Of a DNA stretch of 41,242 nt, positions 15,562 to 24,843 are shown piece after piece. Origin of the DNA: CAYXVF01 sp964468125. GTDB lineage: Bacteria > Myxococcota > XYA12-FULL-58-9 > CAYXVF01. Within the stretch, counting starts at the first letter, position 1; every line of letters starts with the position of its first letter. The position numbers and the translations under genes are program-made. The DNA lies in assembly GCA_964468125.1 (NCBI GenBank), contig CAYXVF010000053.1, positions 1-41,242 on the forward strand, in the 5' to 3' direction. The notes below the pieces were generated by a model. That model had not been told where the DNA came from. It searched no databases and worked only from the letters and a program-made list of their open reading frames with translations.

Positions 15562-15562
15562 C

Positions 15563-17464
15563 TTACGGTGCCTCTGACTTTGAGTGGTCCATGGCCCAGC
15601 GCTCGAAGAGGGGCAGCGGCAGGCCTTGGGTCAGCAGGTTCTCGTGGAACGCACTCTGGTCAAAAGCGTCGGCCTGCTCCTCCTTTAGCGCGTCGCGAAT
15701 GCGCAGGATCTCCATTCGACCGAGGGCGTAGTAGAGATAGGCAGGGTTGTAGGTCCCGCGCTGGGTCTCGCGGAGCGCGGGAAACTCGGCGAAGAAGGCG
15801 ATCTCCTGGAAACGCGTCGCCGCATCTTCCACGCTCTCGCCGAAGCAGTGCATCTGAACCCCCGCGTGCCAACGCGCGTGGCGCTGCAGGGCACGACGGA
15901 GCTGACCGAGTCGCAGCTTGGGGTCACCGTCGCCAAAGCCCTCATCGAGCATCATTTGCTCGACGTAGTGGGCCCAGCCTTCGGTCAGAGACGCGGGCAC
16001 GAAGATTTGCCGTAGCTTCGACGGACTCTGCTGCTTGTAGAGGCCATGGATGTAGTGGCCGGGCATCGCCTCGTGCACGCTGATTCCGAGCAGTCCGGGG
16101 TAGTTGAAATAGGTCAGGTGCTGCTTCTGCCGCTCCGCGTCCCACTCCGNNNNNNNNNNNNNNNNNNNNNNNNNNNNNNNNNNNNNNNNNNNNNNNNNNN
16201 NNNNNNNNNNNNNNNNNNNNNNNNNNNNNNNNNNNNNNNNNNNNNNNNNCTCCGCGTCCCACTCCGGGTCGACGTTGGTCACGTTGTAGAACGCTTCGCG
16301 CACCGTGGTCTCGAAGGGTCCCGGCGATTCCATCGACGCAAAGGACATGCGCCGGTATTCGGGGGTCGGCCGAACCGTCGGCAGCTTCTCGCTCGGCAGC
16401 GCGATGATGTTCTTCGTCTGCACGAACTCCTGTGCCTCGACCACGAGAGACTCGGCGGTGGAGATCAGCTCTTCGGGGGGCGGAAAATCTTCAGTGATGG
16501 TCGCCATTACCACGGCGGGGTCGGCGTCCGGGTCGACCTCCGCCGCGACCTTCGCCACCCAATCCTTGTAGTAGCGGATGGCATCTTCGTTCATCACTTC
16601 GAGCTCGTCGCAGGTCAGATCGAAAAACTCATCGTAGAGCAGCTTCTTCTGAAACAGCTCCGGCCCCAGGCGGAACTCACCGGTCGCTTTCGGCAGCAGG
16701 TCCGACTCCATCCAGGCGATGAAGCCCTCGACGCTGGTGATGGCCGCGTCTCGAGCCGTCTCGAAATCCGCGCGGACTTGCGCGTCCGCATCGGCGTAAC
16801 CCTGGGCTCCGAGGGCCTGCATCAGGTTCTCCCGCAGAAACTTCACCGTCCCTTGGGTGCCTCGCAAGGCGAGCTCGACCCAGAGTGGCGGCACTGCGGA
16901 CGCCTTCAGGTTCGCCCGCGCCGCGGCAAAGTGGGCCTCAAAGCCACCGAAGCGGGCAGTCATGCTCGCCAGCCGCTCTTCGATCGGCGCGAAGGCTCGG
17001 TCCGAGAGGCTCGAGATGCTCGACGCCGCAACTGAATTGTAGAGGCGTGGATTCTTCTCCCAGTAGCGTACCTCTTCGAGATCGAGGATCGTGCCGCGCA
17101 AGCGGTGCTCGAGGATCTGATGGTCGTAGAAGCGGACGCCCTCGAGCCGGTCGCGGGGGATCGACTCGAGCGAGGCGAGCCACGCGCGATTCTTGGCGAG
17201 CCATGCATTTCGTCCCGCTTCCGACAGGTCAGGCATTTGGTCGTCGTAGTCATGGACCCCGAGGCTCGTGGCTCGCGGGGGGGTCGCTTCGAGATAGGCC
17301 GCGATGTACTCCTCCACCAACGCGTCAAATTCGCTCGCCGCGGCCTCCGCGGTCACTGGCTCCGGCGGTGGCTTGGGGGCAGAGACGCAAGCTCCGACGA
17401 CCAGCGCAGAAAAAGCGAGCGCTGCTGAAAACACCGACTTCGTGAGGGCCCGTTCTGTTCGCAT
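15563..17464 (-). CDS. DUF885 family lipoprotein peptidase, interrupted by an artefactual gap
   Basis: The start is ATG at 17464; the product begins MRTERALTKS and has a signal peptide with a lipobox ending VVGAC near residue 22. The body is the DUF885 fold, with a metal-site motif HEAMPGHYIHG in the C-terminal third and FVPASLTEGWAHY downstream. DUF885 proteins are putative metallopeptidases. A 100-N run interrupts the frame at 16150-16249, but the two flanks overlap by 17 bp; removing 117 nt keeps the frame and gives NVDPEWDAERQKQ, which reads as normal family sequence. The true product is therefore about 594 residues. The gene is upstream partner of DUF808. Confidence 0.9.
   Translation of the reverse strand: MRTERALTKSVFSAALAFSALVVGACVSAPKPPPEPVTAEAAASEFDALVEEYIAAYLEATPPRATSLGVHDYDDQMPDLSEAGRNAWLAKNRAWLASLESIPRDRLEGVRFYDHQILEHRLRGTILDLEEVRYWEKNPRLYNSVAASSISSLSDRAFAPIEERLASMTARFGGFEAHFAAARANLKASAVPPLWVELALRGTQGTVKFLRENLMQALGAQGYADADAQVRADFETARDAAITSVEGFIAWMESDLLPKATGEFRLGPELFQKKLLYDEFFDLTCDELEVMNEDAIRYYKDWVAKVAAEVDPDADPAVVMATITEDFPPPEELISTAESLVVEAQEFVQTKNIIALPSEKLPTVRPTPEYRRMSFASMESPGPFETTVREAFYNVTNVDPEWDAEXXXXXXXXXXXXXXXXXXXXXXXXXXXXXXXXXXEWDAERQKQHLTYFNYPGLLGISVHEAMPGHYIHGLYKQQSPSKLRQIFVPASLTEGWAHYVEQMMLDEGFGDGDPKLRLGQLRRALQRHARWHAGVQMHCFGESVEDAATRFQEIAFFAEFPALRETQRGTYNPAYLYYALGRMEILRIRDALKEEQADAFDQSAFHENLLTQGLPLPLFERWAMDHSKSEAP
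16150..16249. other. Assembly gap of 100 N with overlapping flanks
   Basis: Exactly 100 N. CTCCGCGTCCCACTCCG stands directly before it (16133-16149) and directly after it (16250-16266). The contig ends overlap and were not merged, so no sequence is likely to be missing. Confidence 0.9.
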
Positions 17465-17533
17465 GGGCGAAAAAGTCGGCTCTCCGCCGGCTGGTGTCAA
17501 GCGAGTGGAGGATGCGTCACCCCGGCGAGATCG

Positions 17534-18112
17534 GTGTCCCCGAGCATGACTCAGTGTCCCGCTCGAGGTCACCCTCGTCCCCGCGACCCGCTTCCGCGGG
17601 AGTGGTTTGTGTCCCGAATTCCTCGGGTGTGGATCACCGACAGCCGCGGCGGACTCGGCGGCGCGCAGCGCGGAGATGAGGTCGTCGCGCTCAACGGCGA
17701 GCCGATGACCGCCTGGCTGCCCCGACTCACCCGTCACATCTCCGCAGACAACGACGCGCTCGCGCAGGCGATCCTCGCACGCATGTTTCGCGCATACCTC
17801 TGGCTCGAGATCCCGGATGCGACCGTCTACGTCCTCGAGCTTCGTCGCGCGTCCGGGGACACGGTCGAGATCGAGCTGCCCGCACTGACGGCCGACCGCC
17901 TCGAGAAACGTCCGAGCGACCGCGCCGAAGCGCAGTTCTCTCCGCTCGACCGCCGGGCCTCGATCCTGCGCGGTGGGTCGGCTCGACCACTCTATGTCAC
18001 GGCGACCGAGCGGGTCGCGGAGCTCGCGGATCGCGTTCGCACGATGCACGGCGCGCATCGTATTCCAACCCTTCTCGCCGAAGTCGATCGCCTCGCCCGT
18101 CAATCGCCGTGA
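17534..18112 (+). pseudogene. Remnant of an S41-type peptidase (PDZ region)
   Basis: The central part reads VWITDSRGGLGGAQRGDEV, then VALNGEPMTAWLPRL, then ISADNDALAQAILARMF, then a strand VYVLELRRASGDTVEIEL. This matches the PDZ-like segment that precedes the catalytic domain in C-terminal-processing (S41) peptidases. No signal peptide, N-terminal domain or Ser/Lys catalytic domain is present, and the frame stops after about 190 codons. The family is usually 400-700 residues. The first 40 codons (Arg/Pro-rich) look non-coding. It is most simply a decayed fragment; a small intact PDZ protein is the alternative. Confidence 0.55.
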
Positions 18113-18264
18113 CAATCGGACAGGCGGGCAACCCAGGGCGAGCACGATACGGATCGCCCATCTCCTGGCTCGCCTTTGCGATTGCGTTCTGAAGAAAAGC
18201 CGAAGACGCCAAAAGCACTCGGGCCCGGGATGACACGGACGGCCAAACGTGCTGTAGCGAGCCC

Positions 18265-21096
18265 ATGCGATTTCTTCCAAAGACCGCCGCTGTCCTCCTC
18301 GCCCTCGCTTTCCTCGCCTGCAGCGCGAAATCGCCCCCGCGCGCGGCCCCCGATGATCCACTCGCGAAACCGCTGCCCTTCGATTCCGGCGTAGTCACCG
18401 GGACCCTCGACAACGGTTTGACCTATTACATCGAGCGCAACACCGAACCACAGGCGCGGGCCGAGCTGCGCTTGGTAGTCAAGGCAGGCTCGATCAACGA
18501 AAGCGAGGATCAGCTCGGACTCGCCCACGTCGTCGAGCACATGGCCTTCAATGGCACCCGTAATTTCACCGGCAACGAGCTCGTGGCGTACCTCGAATCG
18601 GTTGGGATCCGTTTCGGCGCCCATTTGAATGCCTACACGAGCTTTGACGAGACGGTCTATCAGCTGCAAGTCCCCACGGATGAGCCCGAGCTGCTGAACC
18701 GCGGCTTGCTCGTTCTCTCCGATTGGGCCGGAGGGATCACCTTCGACGAGGAGGAGGTCGAAAAGGAGCGTGGCGTCGTGCTCGAAGAGTGGCGACGGAC
18801 CCGAGGCGCGCGCGGCCGGCTTCAAGACCAGATGATGCCGCTCACCTTCAAGGACTCGCGCTACAAAGACCGCCTGCCCATCGGTACGGAAGAATCGCTC
18901 CGCAGCTTCACGCGCGAGCAGCTCCTGCGCTTCTATTGGGACTGGTATCGGCCGGAGCTGATGGCGGTGATCGCTGTCGGCGATTTCGACCCGGAAAGGG
19001 TAGAAGCGCAGATTCGGTCGAGCTTTGCATCTCTCGAGAATCCGGAGGATGCGCCGGAGCGCACATACGCCGCAGTCCCGAGCGACCATGGGACACTCTA
19101 TGGTGTCTTCACGGACCCAGAGGTGCCACAGACATCCGTGAGCGTCTCGGTGAAGTTTGACGACGTCGAGGGACGCACCTATCGCGACTATCGCGACCTC
19201 CTGATCGGCCAAATGGCCCTCGGGGTGTTCAACGAACGGATGAGCATCGAGACGCGTGACCCCGCGACTCCAATCCTCGGCGGAGGCGCCGGCAAGCAGC
19301 GCATCACCCCGGTGAAGAGCGCCTATGGCGCGCGCGCCTTGGCCAAGGAGGGTCGCGCCGAGGAGGCCCTCGAGGTCGTCCTCACCGAGCTCAAGCGGCT
19401 TCAAACCTTTGGCGTGAGCGAAGCGGAGCTCGACCGAGCGCGCAAGCGTACCCTCGCCTCCTACGCCAGCTACTACAACGAGCGGGAGAAGACGTCCTCT
19501 TCGACGCACGCAAGCGAGCTCGTCCGGGTCTTCACGACTGGCGAGGCCGCGCCAGGTGTCGAGAAGGAGACGGAGATCGCACGCGAGCTCCTGGCGGGGA
19601 TCAACGAGGAAGACCTCGACGAATTCCTCTCCACCTTCCTCCCAAAGACAGGCTGGGTCGTGACCGTAGTGATGCCCGAAAAAGAGGGCCTCGAGCCGCC
19701 GAGCGAAGAGAAGCTCGCAGCCGTCATGGCCGCCGTAGAAGCGCGTACCCTCGAGGCGAAGGAAGAGGCGTTGGTGGACCGTCCCCTCATCTCGAGCCTC
19801 CCAGTACCCGGCGCCATCGTGAAGCGAGAGCGCATCGAGGAAATCGATGCACAGCGGTGGGAACTCTCGAACGGCATGACGGTGATCGTAAAGTCGACGG
19901 ATTTCAAGGAGGACCAGGTGCTGCTGTCGGCATCGAGCTGGGGCGGAACCGAGCGCGCATCGAACGCCGAGTTCCCTTCGGCGCGCGCGGCGAGCACGAT
20001 CGCGGCACAGAGTGGCCTCGGAGACTGGGATGCGGTCGAGCTCGGTCGAGCACTTGCGGGCCGTCGCGTGAGCAGCAGCGCGGGCATCGAAGAACACACG
20101 GAAAGTCTGAGTGGCTCGAGTAGCATCGAGGACCTCGAGACCCTGTTCCAACTGACGCACCTGCGCTTCAGCGCACCACGCTTGGATGAAACCGGCTACG
20201 CCCTCTTCATGGAGCAGCGCAAGGAGGCGATCCGAAATCGTCTGAAGGACCCCGGTACTTGGTTTTCGGACAAGTATCGAGAGCTGATGTGGCAGGGCTA
20301 CGCGCGCTACGAACCCTGGACCGAGGTGGCGCTCTCCTCCGTCGATCTCGAAGACGCCCGCGGCTTTTTCGTGGAGCGATTCGCAAACGCAGCGGACTTC
20401 CTGGTCGTGATCGTAGGCAGCGCCAGTGCCGAGGAGCTCGAGCCACTCGTCGAGCAATACTTCGCGTCCTTGCCCGGAGATCCGAATGCGCGCGAAGGAG
20501 CTCCAGATTCGGTCCCTCAGCGCAATCCTGACTCCGACAGCGCGGTCGTTCGCCGCGGCCTCGATCCAAAAGCACAGGCGCGACTCACCTGGCATGGCCC
20601 TTTCGAGAACACGCGAGAGAACCGCTACTTGCTCGGTAGTGTGGTCTCGATCTTGTCCGACCGGCTCAGAGAAGAGCTCCGCGAAGAGCTCGGAGGGACA
20701 TACAGTGTTGGCGCCCAGCAGAGCATTCGGGAGGAAGCCAAACCCGACTATGCGATCTCCATCGGTTTTCAGTCTGACCCGGCGCGAGTCGAGGAGCTCC
20801 TCGGCCGAGCCAAGGAAATCGTCGATGAGATCCGCACGAGCGAGCCACCCACCGAGCAGGAGCGGCAAACACTGCAGGCCAAACAACGACGGAGTCACGA
20901 GACCGCCGTGCGCACGAATGGCTTCTGGCTGGGGGCGATGATGGCCTACGAGCGGCGGGGGGACCCGTTGGCCCGAATTGCCGAGTACGAAGCGCTCGTT
21001 GAAAGTTTGAGCGTGAAAGAGCTCAGGGCGGCGGCGAAGCGATGGTTCGCCATGAAGCGGGCGGTAGAGGTGATTCTCCTGCCAGAAAAGAGCTAA
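18265..21096 (+). CDS. M16 family zinc metallopeptidase, lipoprotein (PqqL/pitrilysin-like)
   Basis: A 943-residue protein. It has an N-terminal lipoprotein signal with lipobox LAFLAC (Cys19), so it is probably anchored in the periplasm or outer membrane. The inverted zinc motif HVVEH (88-92) is followed by MAFNGTRNF, and the third ligand lies in EKERGVVLEEW, as in active M16 proteins. A second, catalytically empty M16 half runs from about residue 525 to 930, with GGTYSVGAQ near 810. Such proteins degrade peptides in the periplasm. The gene stands alone; the helicase region follows by about 70 nt. Confidence 0.93.
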   Translation: MRFLPKTAAVLLALAFLACSAKSPPRAAPDDPLAKPLPFDSGVVTGTLDNGLTYYIERNTEPQARAELRLVVKAGSINESEDQLGLAHVVEHMAFNGTRNFTGNELVAYLESVGIRFGAHLNAYTSFDETVYQLQVPTDEPELLNRGLLVLSDWAGGITFDEEEVEKERGVVLEEWRRTRGARGRLQDQMMPLTFKDSRYKDRLPIGTEESLRSFTREQLLRFYWDWYRPELMAVIAVGDFDPERVEAQIRSSFASLENPEDAPERTYAAVPSDHGTLYGVFTDPEVPQTSVSVSVKFDDVEGRTYRDYRDLLIGQMALGVFNERMSIETRDPATPILGGGAGKQRITPVKSAYGARALAKEGRAEEALEVVLTELKRLQTFGVSEAELDRARKRTLASYASYYNEREKTSSSTHASELVRVFTTGEAAPGVEKETEIARELLAGINEEDLDEFLSTFLPKTGWVVTVVMPEKEGLEPPSEEKLAAVMAAVEARTLEAKEEALVDRPLISSLPVPGAIVKRERIEEIDAQRWELSNGMTVIVKSTDFKEDQVLLSASSWGGTERASNAEFPSARAASTIAAQSGLGDWDAVELGRALAGRRVSSSAGIEEHTESLSGSSSIEDLETLFQLTHLRFSAPRLDETGYALFMEQRKEAIRNRLKDPGTWFSDKYRELMWQGYARYEPWTEVALSSVDLEDARGFFVERFANAADFLVVIVGSASAEELEPLVEQYFASLPGDPNAREGAPDSVPQRNPDSDSAVVRRGLDPKAQARLTWHGPFENTRENRYLLGSVVSILSDRLREELREELGGTYSVGAQQSIREEAKPDYAISIGFQSDPARVEELLGRAKEIVDEIRTSEPPTEQERQTLQAKQRRSHETAVRTNGFWLGAMMAYERRGDPLARIAEYEALVESLSVKELRAAAKRWFAMKRAVEVILLPEKS

Positions 21097-21163
21097 ATGT
21101 TGGCGTTTGCTTGCTATTCCAAATGGGAAGTGTAGTCTCCGAGCAGGCTTGGAAGGGATGCGC

Positions 21164-21316
21164 ATGAACGAAACCCGCGCGCGTCGTCCTTCGCCCTGCC
21201 TCGAGTCTCGAGGTTGCCGACGATTGAGAGATCACGTTCCAAGGGCGGGGCGTGAAGGTGAGCAGCGGCCACGAAAGCCCGCCACCGCACTAGGTTCCTT
21301 GAAAGACATTCAGTGA
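21164..21316 (+). CDS. Arg-rich 50-aa ORF coupled to the DEAD-box gene
   Basis: ATG at 21164 lies 6 nt after GGAAGGG. The 50 codons begin MNETRARRPSPC and end GSLKDIQ. The TGA (21314-21316) overlaps the GTG start of the helicase (21313) as GTGA, the layout used for translational coupling. About a quarter of residues are Arg. It could be a leader peptide that controls helicase translation, or an accidental frame in GC-rich DNA. Confidence 0.4.
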   Translation: MNETRARRPSPCLESRGCRRLRDHVPRAGREGEQRPRKPATALGSLKDIQ

Positions 21317-22461
21317 AAAATTCATCCAGCGGCCGAAGCCGCTCTGACGGATTCCGTGCGCTCGGAGTGACGCGCACGCTCGAGACAAACGTTCAGCGGC
21401 TCGGCTACGAGAACCCGTCTCCCATTCAAATTGCGGCGATTCCGATCGCACTCAAAGGCCAGGACCTGCTCGCCTGCGCGCAGACGGGCACGGGCAAGAC
21501 CGCGGCCTTCCTTCTGCCCACGCTCCAGCGAATCCTGGCTGAACAGGCACCGGACCACGACGACGCACAGGTTCTCGTCCTCGCCCCCACGCGTGAGCTC
21601 GCGACTCAAATCGACGAGAGCTTTCGAAAGTACGCCCGGGGCACGGAGCTCCTGAGTGCGCTACTCATTGGCGGAGTGCCGATGACGCGACAGCTCAGAG
21701 CGCTCGACGACTGCCCGGAGGTCCTGATCGCCACACCTGGCCGGCTTCTCGACCTGTTCAATCAGGGCGAGCTCGAGCTCGACCGCATCGAGACGCTGAT
21801 CCTCGACGAGGCGGATCGCATGCTCGACATGGGGTTCATTCACGACGTGAAGAAGATCGTGCGCGAGACACCCGCCGCGCGTCAGACGTTGATGTTCTCG
21901 GCTACGATGCCACAGGCGATTGCATCGCTTGCACAGAATATTCTTCGGGAGCCGGCGCGCGTGACCGTGGACCCCGTGTCGTCGACGGTGGAGGAGATCG
22001 ACCAGTCGGTGGTGTTTGTGGACCGCCAAGACAAAAAGGACATGCTCCTGGAGATGCTCGACGCTTACGACGCAGAGCGTGCGCTGGTGTTCACCCGCAC
22101 GAAGCGTGGGGCGGACCGCGTCGCCAAGCAGCTTCTCCGAGCGGGTGTGACCGCAGCCGCGATCCACGGGAACAAATCGCAGAACAATCGGACCAAGACA
22201 CTCGATCGACTGCGTGCGGGAACTCTCGAAGTCGTCGTGGCGACCGATGTGGCCGCCCGAGGCATCGACATCAAAGAGCTCTCGCTCGTGATCAACTACG
22301 ATCTCCCCAATGAGGCCGAGGTGTATGTTCACCGGATCGGCCGCACGGGCCGAGCCGGCGCCCGAGGCTCGGCGGTGTCGCTGTGCTCAGGCGATGAGCG
22401 CGAGTATCTCCGCGAGATCGAGCGGCTGACGAAGCAAACAATCCGCGTCCGGGCGGCGTAG
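21313..22461 (+). CDS. DEAD-box RNA helicase, RhlE-like
   Basis: A 382-residue protein, close to a minimal helicase core. All motifs are present in order: Q motif YENPSPIQ, AQTGTGKT, PTRELA, GG, TPGRLLD, DEAD (with RMLDMGF), SAT, then VFTRTKRGADR, ARGIDI and HRIGRTGRAG. It lacks the long basic C-terminal tail of RhlE or CsdA. It unwinds short RNA duplexes with ATP, in ribosome assembly or RNA decay. The start is GTG at 21313, overlapping the small upstream ORF. An E. coli-like cold-shock leader is not seen. Confidence 0.95.
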   Translation: MKNSSSGRSRSDGFRALGVTRTLETNVQRLGYENPSPIQIAAIPIALKGQDLLACAQTGTGKTAAFLLPTLQRILAEQAPDHDDAQVLVLAPTRELATQIDESFRKYARGTELLSALLIGGVPMTRQLRALDDCPEVLIATPGRLLDLFNQGELELDRIETLILDEADRMLDMGFIHDVKKIVRETPAARQTLMFSATMPQAIASLAQNILREPARVTVDPVSSTVEEIDQSVVFVDRQDKKDMLLEMLDAYDAERALVFTRTKRGADRVAKQLLRAGVTAAAIHGNKSQNNRTKTLDRLRAGTLEVVVATDVAARGIDIKELSLVINYDLPNEAEVYVHRIGRTGRAGARGSAVSLCSGDEREYLREIERLTKQTIRVRAA

Positions 22462-22473
22462 CCGAGCTTCGGT

Positions 22474-22492
22474 CCGACTCCTCGCGAGTCGG
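22474..22492 (+). terminator. Stem-loop after the helicase gene
   Basis: CCGACTC and GAGTCGG form a perfect 7-bp stem around CTCGC, 12 nt after the stop codon. No T-run follows, so it would be a weak or Rho-assisted terminator, or a 3'-end stabiliser. Confidence 0.35.
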
Positions 22493-22529
22493 CCTTGCGG
22501 TCAACCGCCCCGATGCAGAGCTTTCCTCT

Positions 22530-22649
22530 ATGTGGGAAGCGCTATTCTTACTTCCGGCCGTGCTCATCGGACTCGTGGACTGGTACTTCACTCGGAAGTC
22601 GCTCGCTGCGGACCGCGCCAAACGGGCCGAAGGCACGGCCTCCGAATGA
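22530..22649 (+). CDS. Small single-span membrane protein (39 aa)
   Basis: ATG at 22530, product starting MWEALFLLPAVLIGLVDWYF: one hydrophobic helix (about residues 3-20), then a basic/polar tail TRKSLAADRAKRAEG and a TGA at 22647. The sharp change from hydrophobic to charged positions is typical of a real membrane microprotein. The upstream ribosome-binding site is weak (GAG at -8 to -12). No family is recognised. Confidence 0.45.
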   Translation: MWEALFLLPAVLIGLVDWYFTRKSLAADRAKRAEGTASE

Positions 22650-22714
22650 GAGGAGATCCATGCGTAGCGAAGCGTACCGTCACGTAGAACAGCTCCTTCT
22701 CGCTGCGCGCCGGC

Positions 22715-23071
22715 TCACATCCGCATCAACACCTCTTCGGCGATCGAGCTCAGTACGGAGATGACGAGAGCGGCGACGAAAGCATTGCCAAAGCTCTTGA
22801 CCGTGAGTTTCTCAGTGAGAGCGTCCGTGAGCTTGAGAAGAAGTGCGATCACGACCCAACGAGTCAGAAAGGCGAGCAAGAAGCCGACGCCGAGGGTCCC
22901 GACGCCGATCACGACGAACAGCAGGCGACCGAGGCCCCAGTTCAGAATTCCAAAGATAGCGGCGACGACGAGGGCTCCCTTGAAATCCTTGATCTTCACC
23001 CCAGGAACGATCGCCGCGGCGAGAAAGAAGATCAGCGTCAGAACGAGCCAGCTCAAAAGCAGTTGTACCAT
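22715..23071 (-). CDS. Phage holin superfamily IV (DUF360-type) membrane protein
   Basis: A 118-residue protein with ATG at 23071 preceded by AGGAGG. It has four hydrophobic helices, with LAAAIVPGVKIKDFKGALVVAA and AIFGILNWGLGRL, the pattern of the mycobacterial 4-TM holin-like family (YvlD-like). Despite the name most members are chromosomal membrane proteins of unknown role. No other phage gene lies nearby. Confidence 0.85.
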   Translation of the reverse strand: MVQLLLSWLVLTLIFFLAAAIVPGVKIKDFKGALVVAAIFGILNWGLGRLLFVVIGVGTLGVGFLLAFLTRWVVIALLLKLTDALTEKLTVKSFGNAFVAALVISVLSSIAEEVLMRM

Positions 23072-23083
23072 TCCTGCCTCCTA

Positions 23084-24169
23084 TCACTCGTTGGCATCAG
23101 GCGAAACGGTCTCCCTTTCGGCTATGGCCACCATCCGGATCCGCGTGTCGAGGCTGTAGACGTAGCCAAAGCTCTCGTCGATCCGGCGACCCGGGGGCTC
23201 GAATTGTGGGTCCAGAAGGAGCTCGTCGCGGCGGTAGCGGTAGACCTCGGACTCGAAGGTCCAGTGGGTGGCAGCCGCATCGATGGGGAGCTGAGCGCTT
23301 TCGCTGACCGCGTAGTCTTCGACAGCCTCGAGTGCGGCGCGGTCGTAATCGTCGTATCCGGAGCTCACGAGCACGGAAGCGCTGATGGGATCGCGCGTGT
23401 GATCGATTTCGATCAGCACCAGCAGCTTCGCGTGGATGTGCGAACCGCCGCAGCCGGTCAGACAGAGCAACCCCGCGCGGTCCGGGCGAAAATCGTCGAC
23501 CTGGAAGGGGTCGAGGTATTCGTCGTCCATGGTGAGGCTTTCTCGCGGCGGCTCGGCGAGGTAGCGCACGAGCCGCTCGGCGATTGTGCGTCGCTCCGCC
23601 CGCCCCGATGCACGCACGGTCTCCACCGGCGGCTCGAACCAGCTATCGAGCCGAATCGCGAGCTCTTTGATCGCCGGTGATTGGCGCGGGCCGTGCCGAC
23701 GCCCAAAGGTGGCCGCATCCAGCATGTCTTGGACTGGATTCTCCGAGTGTGGCGCTGGAGCGTCCGCCCCGTTCGCTCCAGCGCGGGTCCGCGCGCCTTC
23801 CGCTATGGCCTGGGGGTCGAAGAGATCGATCCGGCGCATGATCGACGACCCCGGCGTGTCGTCGGAGCGGGCTCGTGTGCTTGGTTCTATCTCGGCAACG
23901 GTCGGCGGCGACTCGGTTCCAGCCGGCGGATCGCGCCTCGTTGCGTCCGCCTCGCGACGCGACTTCCGTGGCGGTTCTGGGTCCGATTCCGGTTCTCCCT
24001 CGGCCGCCTCTGACTCCGCTGCGGTCGCCGGGAGCGCCAGCTCGACTTCGATCGGCGTGCGCGAAGGGGCTCGGTCGGCGCGCGTGGGAATCGTCCAAAT
24101 CCAGCGCAGCAGCACCAGATGCAGCGCCACGGACACCCCCAGCGCGACGATGAACCCGAGACGCCTCAC
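23084..24169 (-). CDS. TonB-like energy-transducer protein
   Basis: A 361-residue protein from GTG at 24169. It has a single N-terminal membrane anchor (RRLGFIVALGVSVALHLVLL) followed by a Pro/Glu/Ser/Arg-rich periplasmic region (about 35-130). Residues about 230-350 resemble a TonB C-terminal domain, with LLVLIEIDHTRDPISASVLVSSG and DDYDRAALEAVEDYAV. The CLTGCGGSH segment adds two cysteines. The partner ExbB/ExbD genes are not in the window. The start lies near the end of a cluster of small envelope genes; the next gene begins 12 nt downstream (holin-like). Confidence 0.7.
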   Translation of the reverse strand: MRRLGFIVALGVSVALHLVLLRWIWTIPTRADRAPSRTPIEVELALPATAAESEAAEGEPESDPEPPRKSRREADATRRDPPAGTESPPTVAEIEPSTRARSDDTPGSSIMRRIDLFDPQAIAEGARTRAGANGADAPAPHSENPVQDMLDAATFGRRHGPRQSPAIKELAIRLDSWFEPPVETVRASGRAERRTIAERLVRYLAEPPRESLTMDDEYLDPFQVDDFRPDRAGLLCLTGCGGSHIHAKLLVLIEIDHTRDPISASVLVSSGYDDYDRAALEAVEDYAVSESAQLPIDAAATHWTFESEVYRYRRDELLLDPQFEPPGRRIDESFGYVYSLDTRIRMVAIAERETVSPDANE

Positions 24170-24274
24170 CCGCTTCTTCTCTCATACAACGCCACTCGAC
24201 GAGGTGCGGTTCCCGGACGCCCTCCCGTTTGAGGAGCTCGACCGAAGTTTGGGCGTGCCAACCCCGGCGCCGGG

Positions 24275-24676
24275 TCACTCCTCGAGCTTGTCGGCTTCCC
24301 AGGCCATCAAGAAGTCGCGACCGACGGCGTGGGTGAGCCCTTCGATCACCCCATCTTCGAGCTCACCGCTGTGCAGGTACGGACCACTGTTGTCTTCGGT
24401 GACGGCGCTGAAGAGCACCTCTCCGTCGTGCACGATGACCCGAGCGGTGGAAAAGGGCGTGTCGTAGAACGTGCCTTTTGGCACGCCGTCGACGATCTCG
24501 GTCACGACGAGCGTCGTCTCGCTCGGCGCTTTGTCCGCACTGTAGAAGAGCGACACCTTCCAGGTGCCGATCAGCGCCTCGACCGAGGGGGCTGCTGCGG
24601 ACGCGGCCGGCTCTTCCAGGGTCGTCCCAGCACAGCCGGCCACAAACAAAGCAATGAACGCGAGCATTCGTCTCAC
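24275..24676 (-). CDS. Small lipoprotein with a lipocalin-like/beta domain
   Basis: A 133-residue protein. GTG at 24676 is chosen because AAGGAG lies 7 nt upstream and it gives a tight signal: MRRMLAFIALFVAGC, with lipobox ending at Cys15. The mature part has a strand-rich layout, starting LIGTWKVSLFYSADKAPSETTLVV, then GVPKGTFYDTPF, VIVHDGEVLFSAVTEDNSG and GELEDGVIEGL. This is like small beta-barrel 'sensor' lipoproteins of unknown function. It could bind a small ligand. Confidence 0.7.
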   Translation of the reverse strand: MRRMLAFIALFVAGCAGTTLEEPAASAAAPSVEALIGTWKVSLFYSADKAPSETTLVVTEIVDGVPKGTFYDTPFSTARVIVHDGEVLFSAVTEDNSGPYLHSGELEDGVIEGLTHAVGRDFLMAWEADKLEE

Positions 24677-24843
24677 ACATAGACTCCTTCCTTCTTCCCC
24701 TTCGATGATTCGCGGATTTTTGCTGCTCAGATGCGTATCACCGGTCCGGTATTCCCCGAAACCGGAGTCTGCCGTTCGATCTGCCTTTGGCACGCCGCGT
24801 GCTCAATCCTTCGCACCATGCGGTCGCTGGAGGAGAACAAAGG

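Noticed and set aside
18100..21165. A 1021-codon open frame on the minus strand
   Set aside because: It is the complement of the M16 peptidase gene, which has clear catalytic motifs and a lipoprotein signal.
22660..22764. A 34-codon ORF with a good AGGAG site
   Set aside because: It overlaps the 3' end of the holin-like gene by 50 bp, has no hydrophobic or domain pattern, and there is no sign of conservation to support it.
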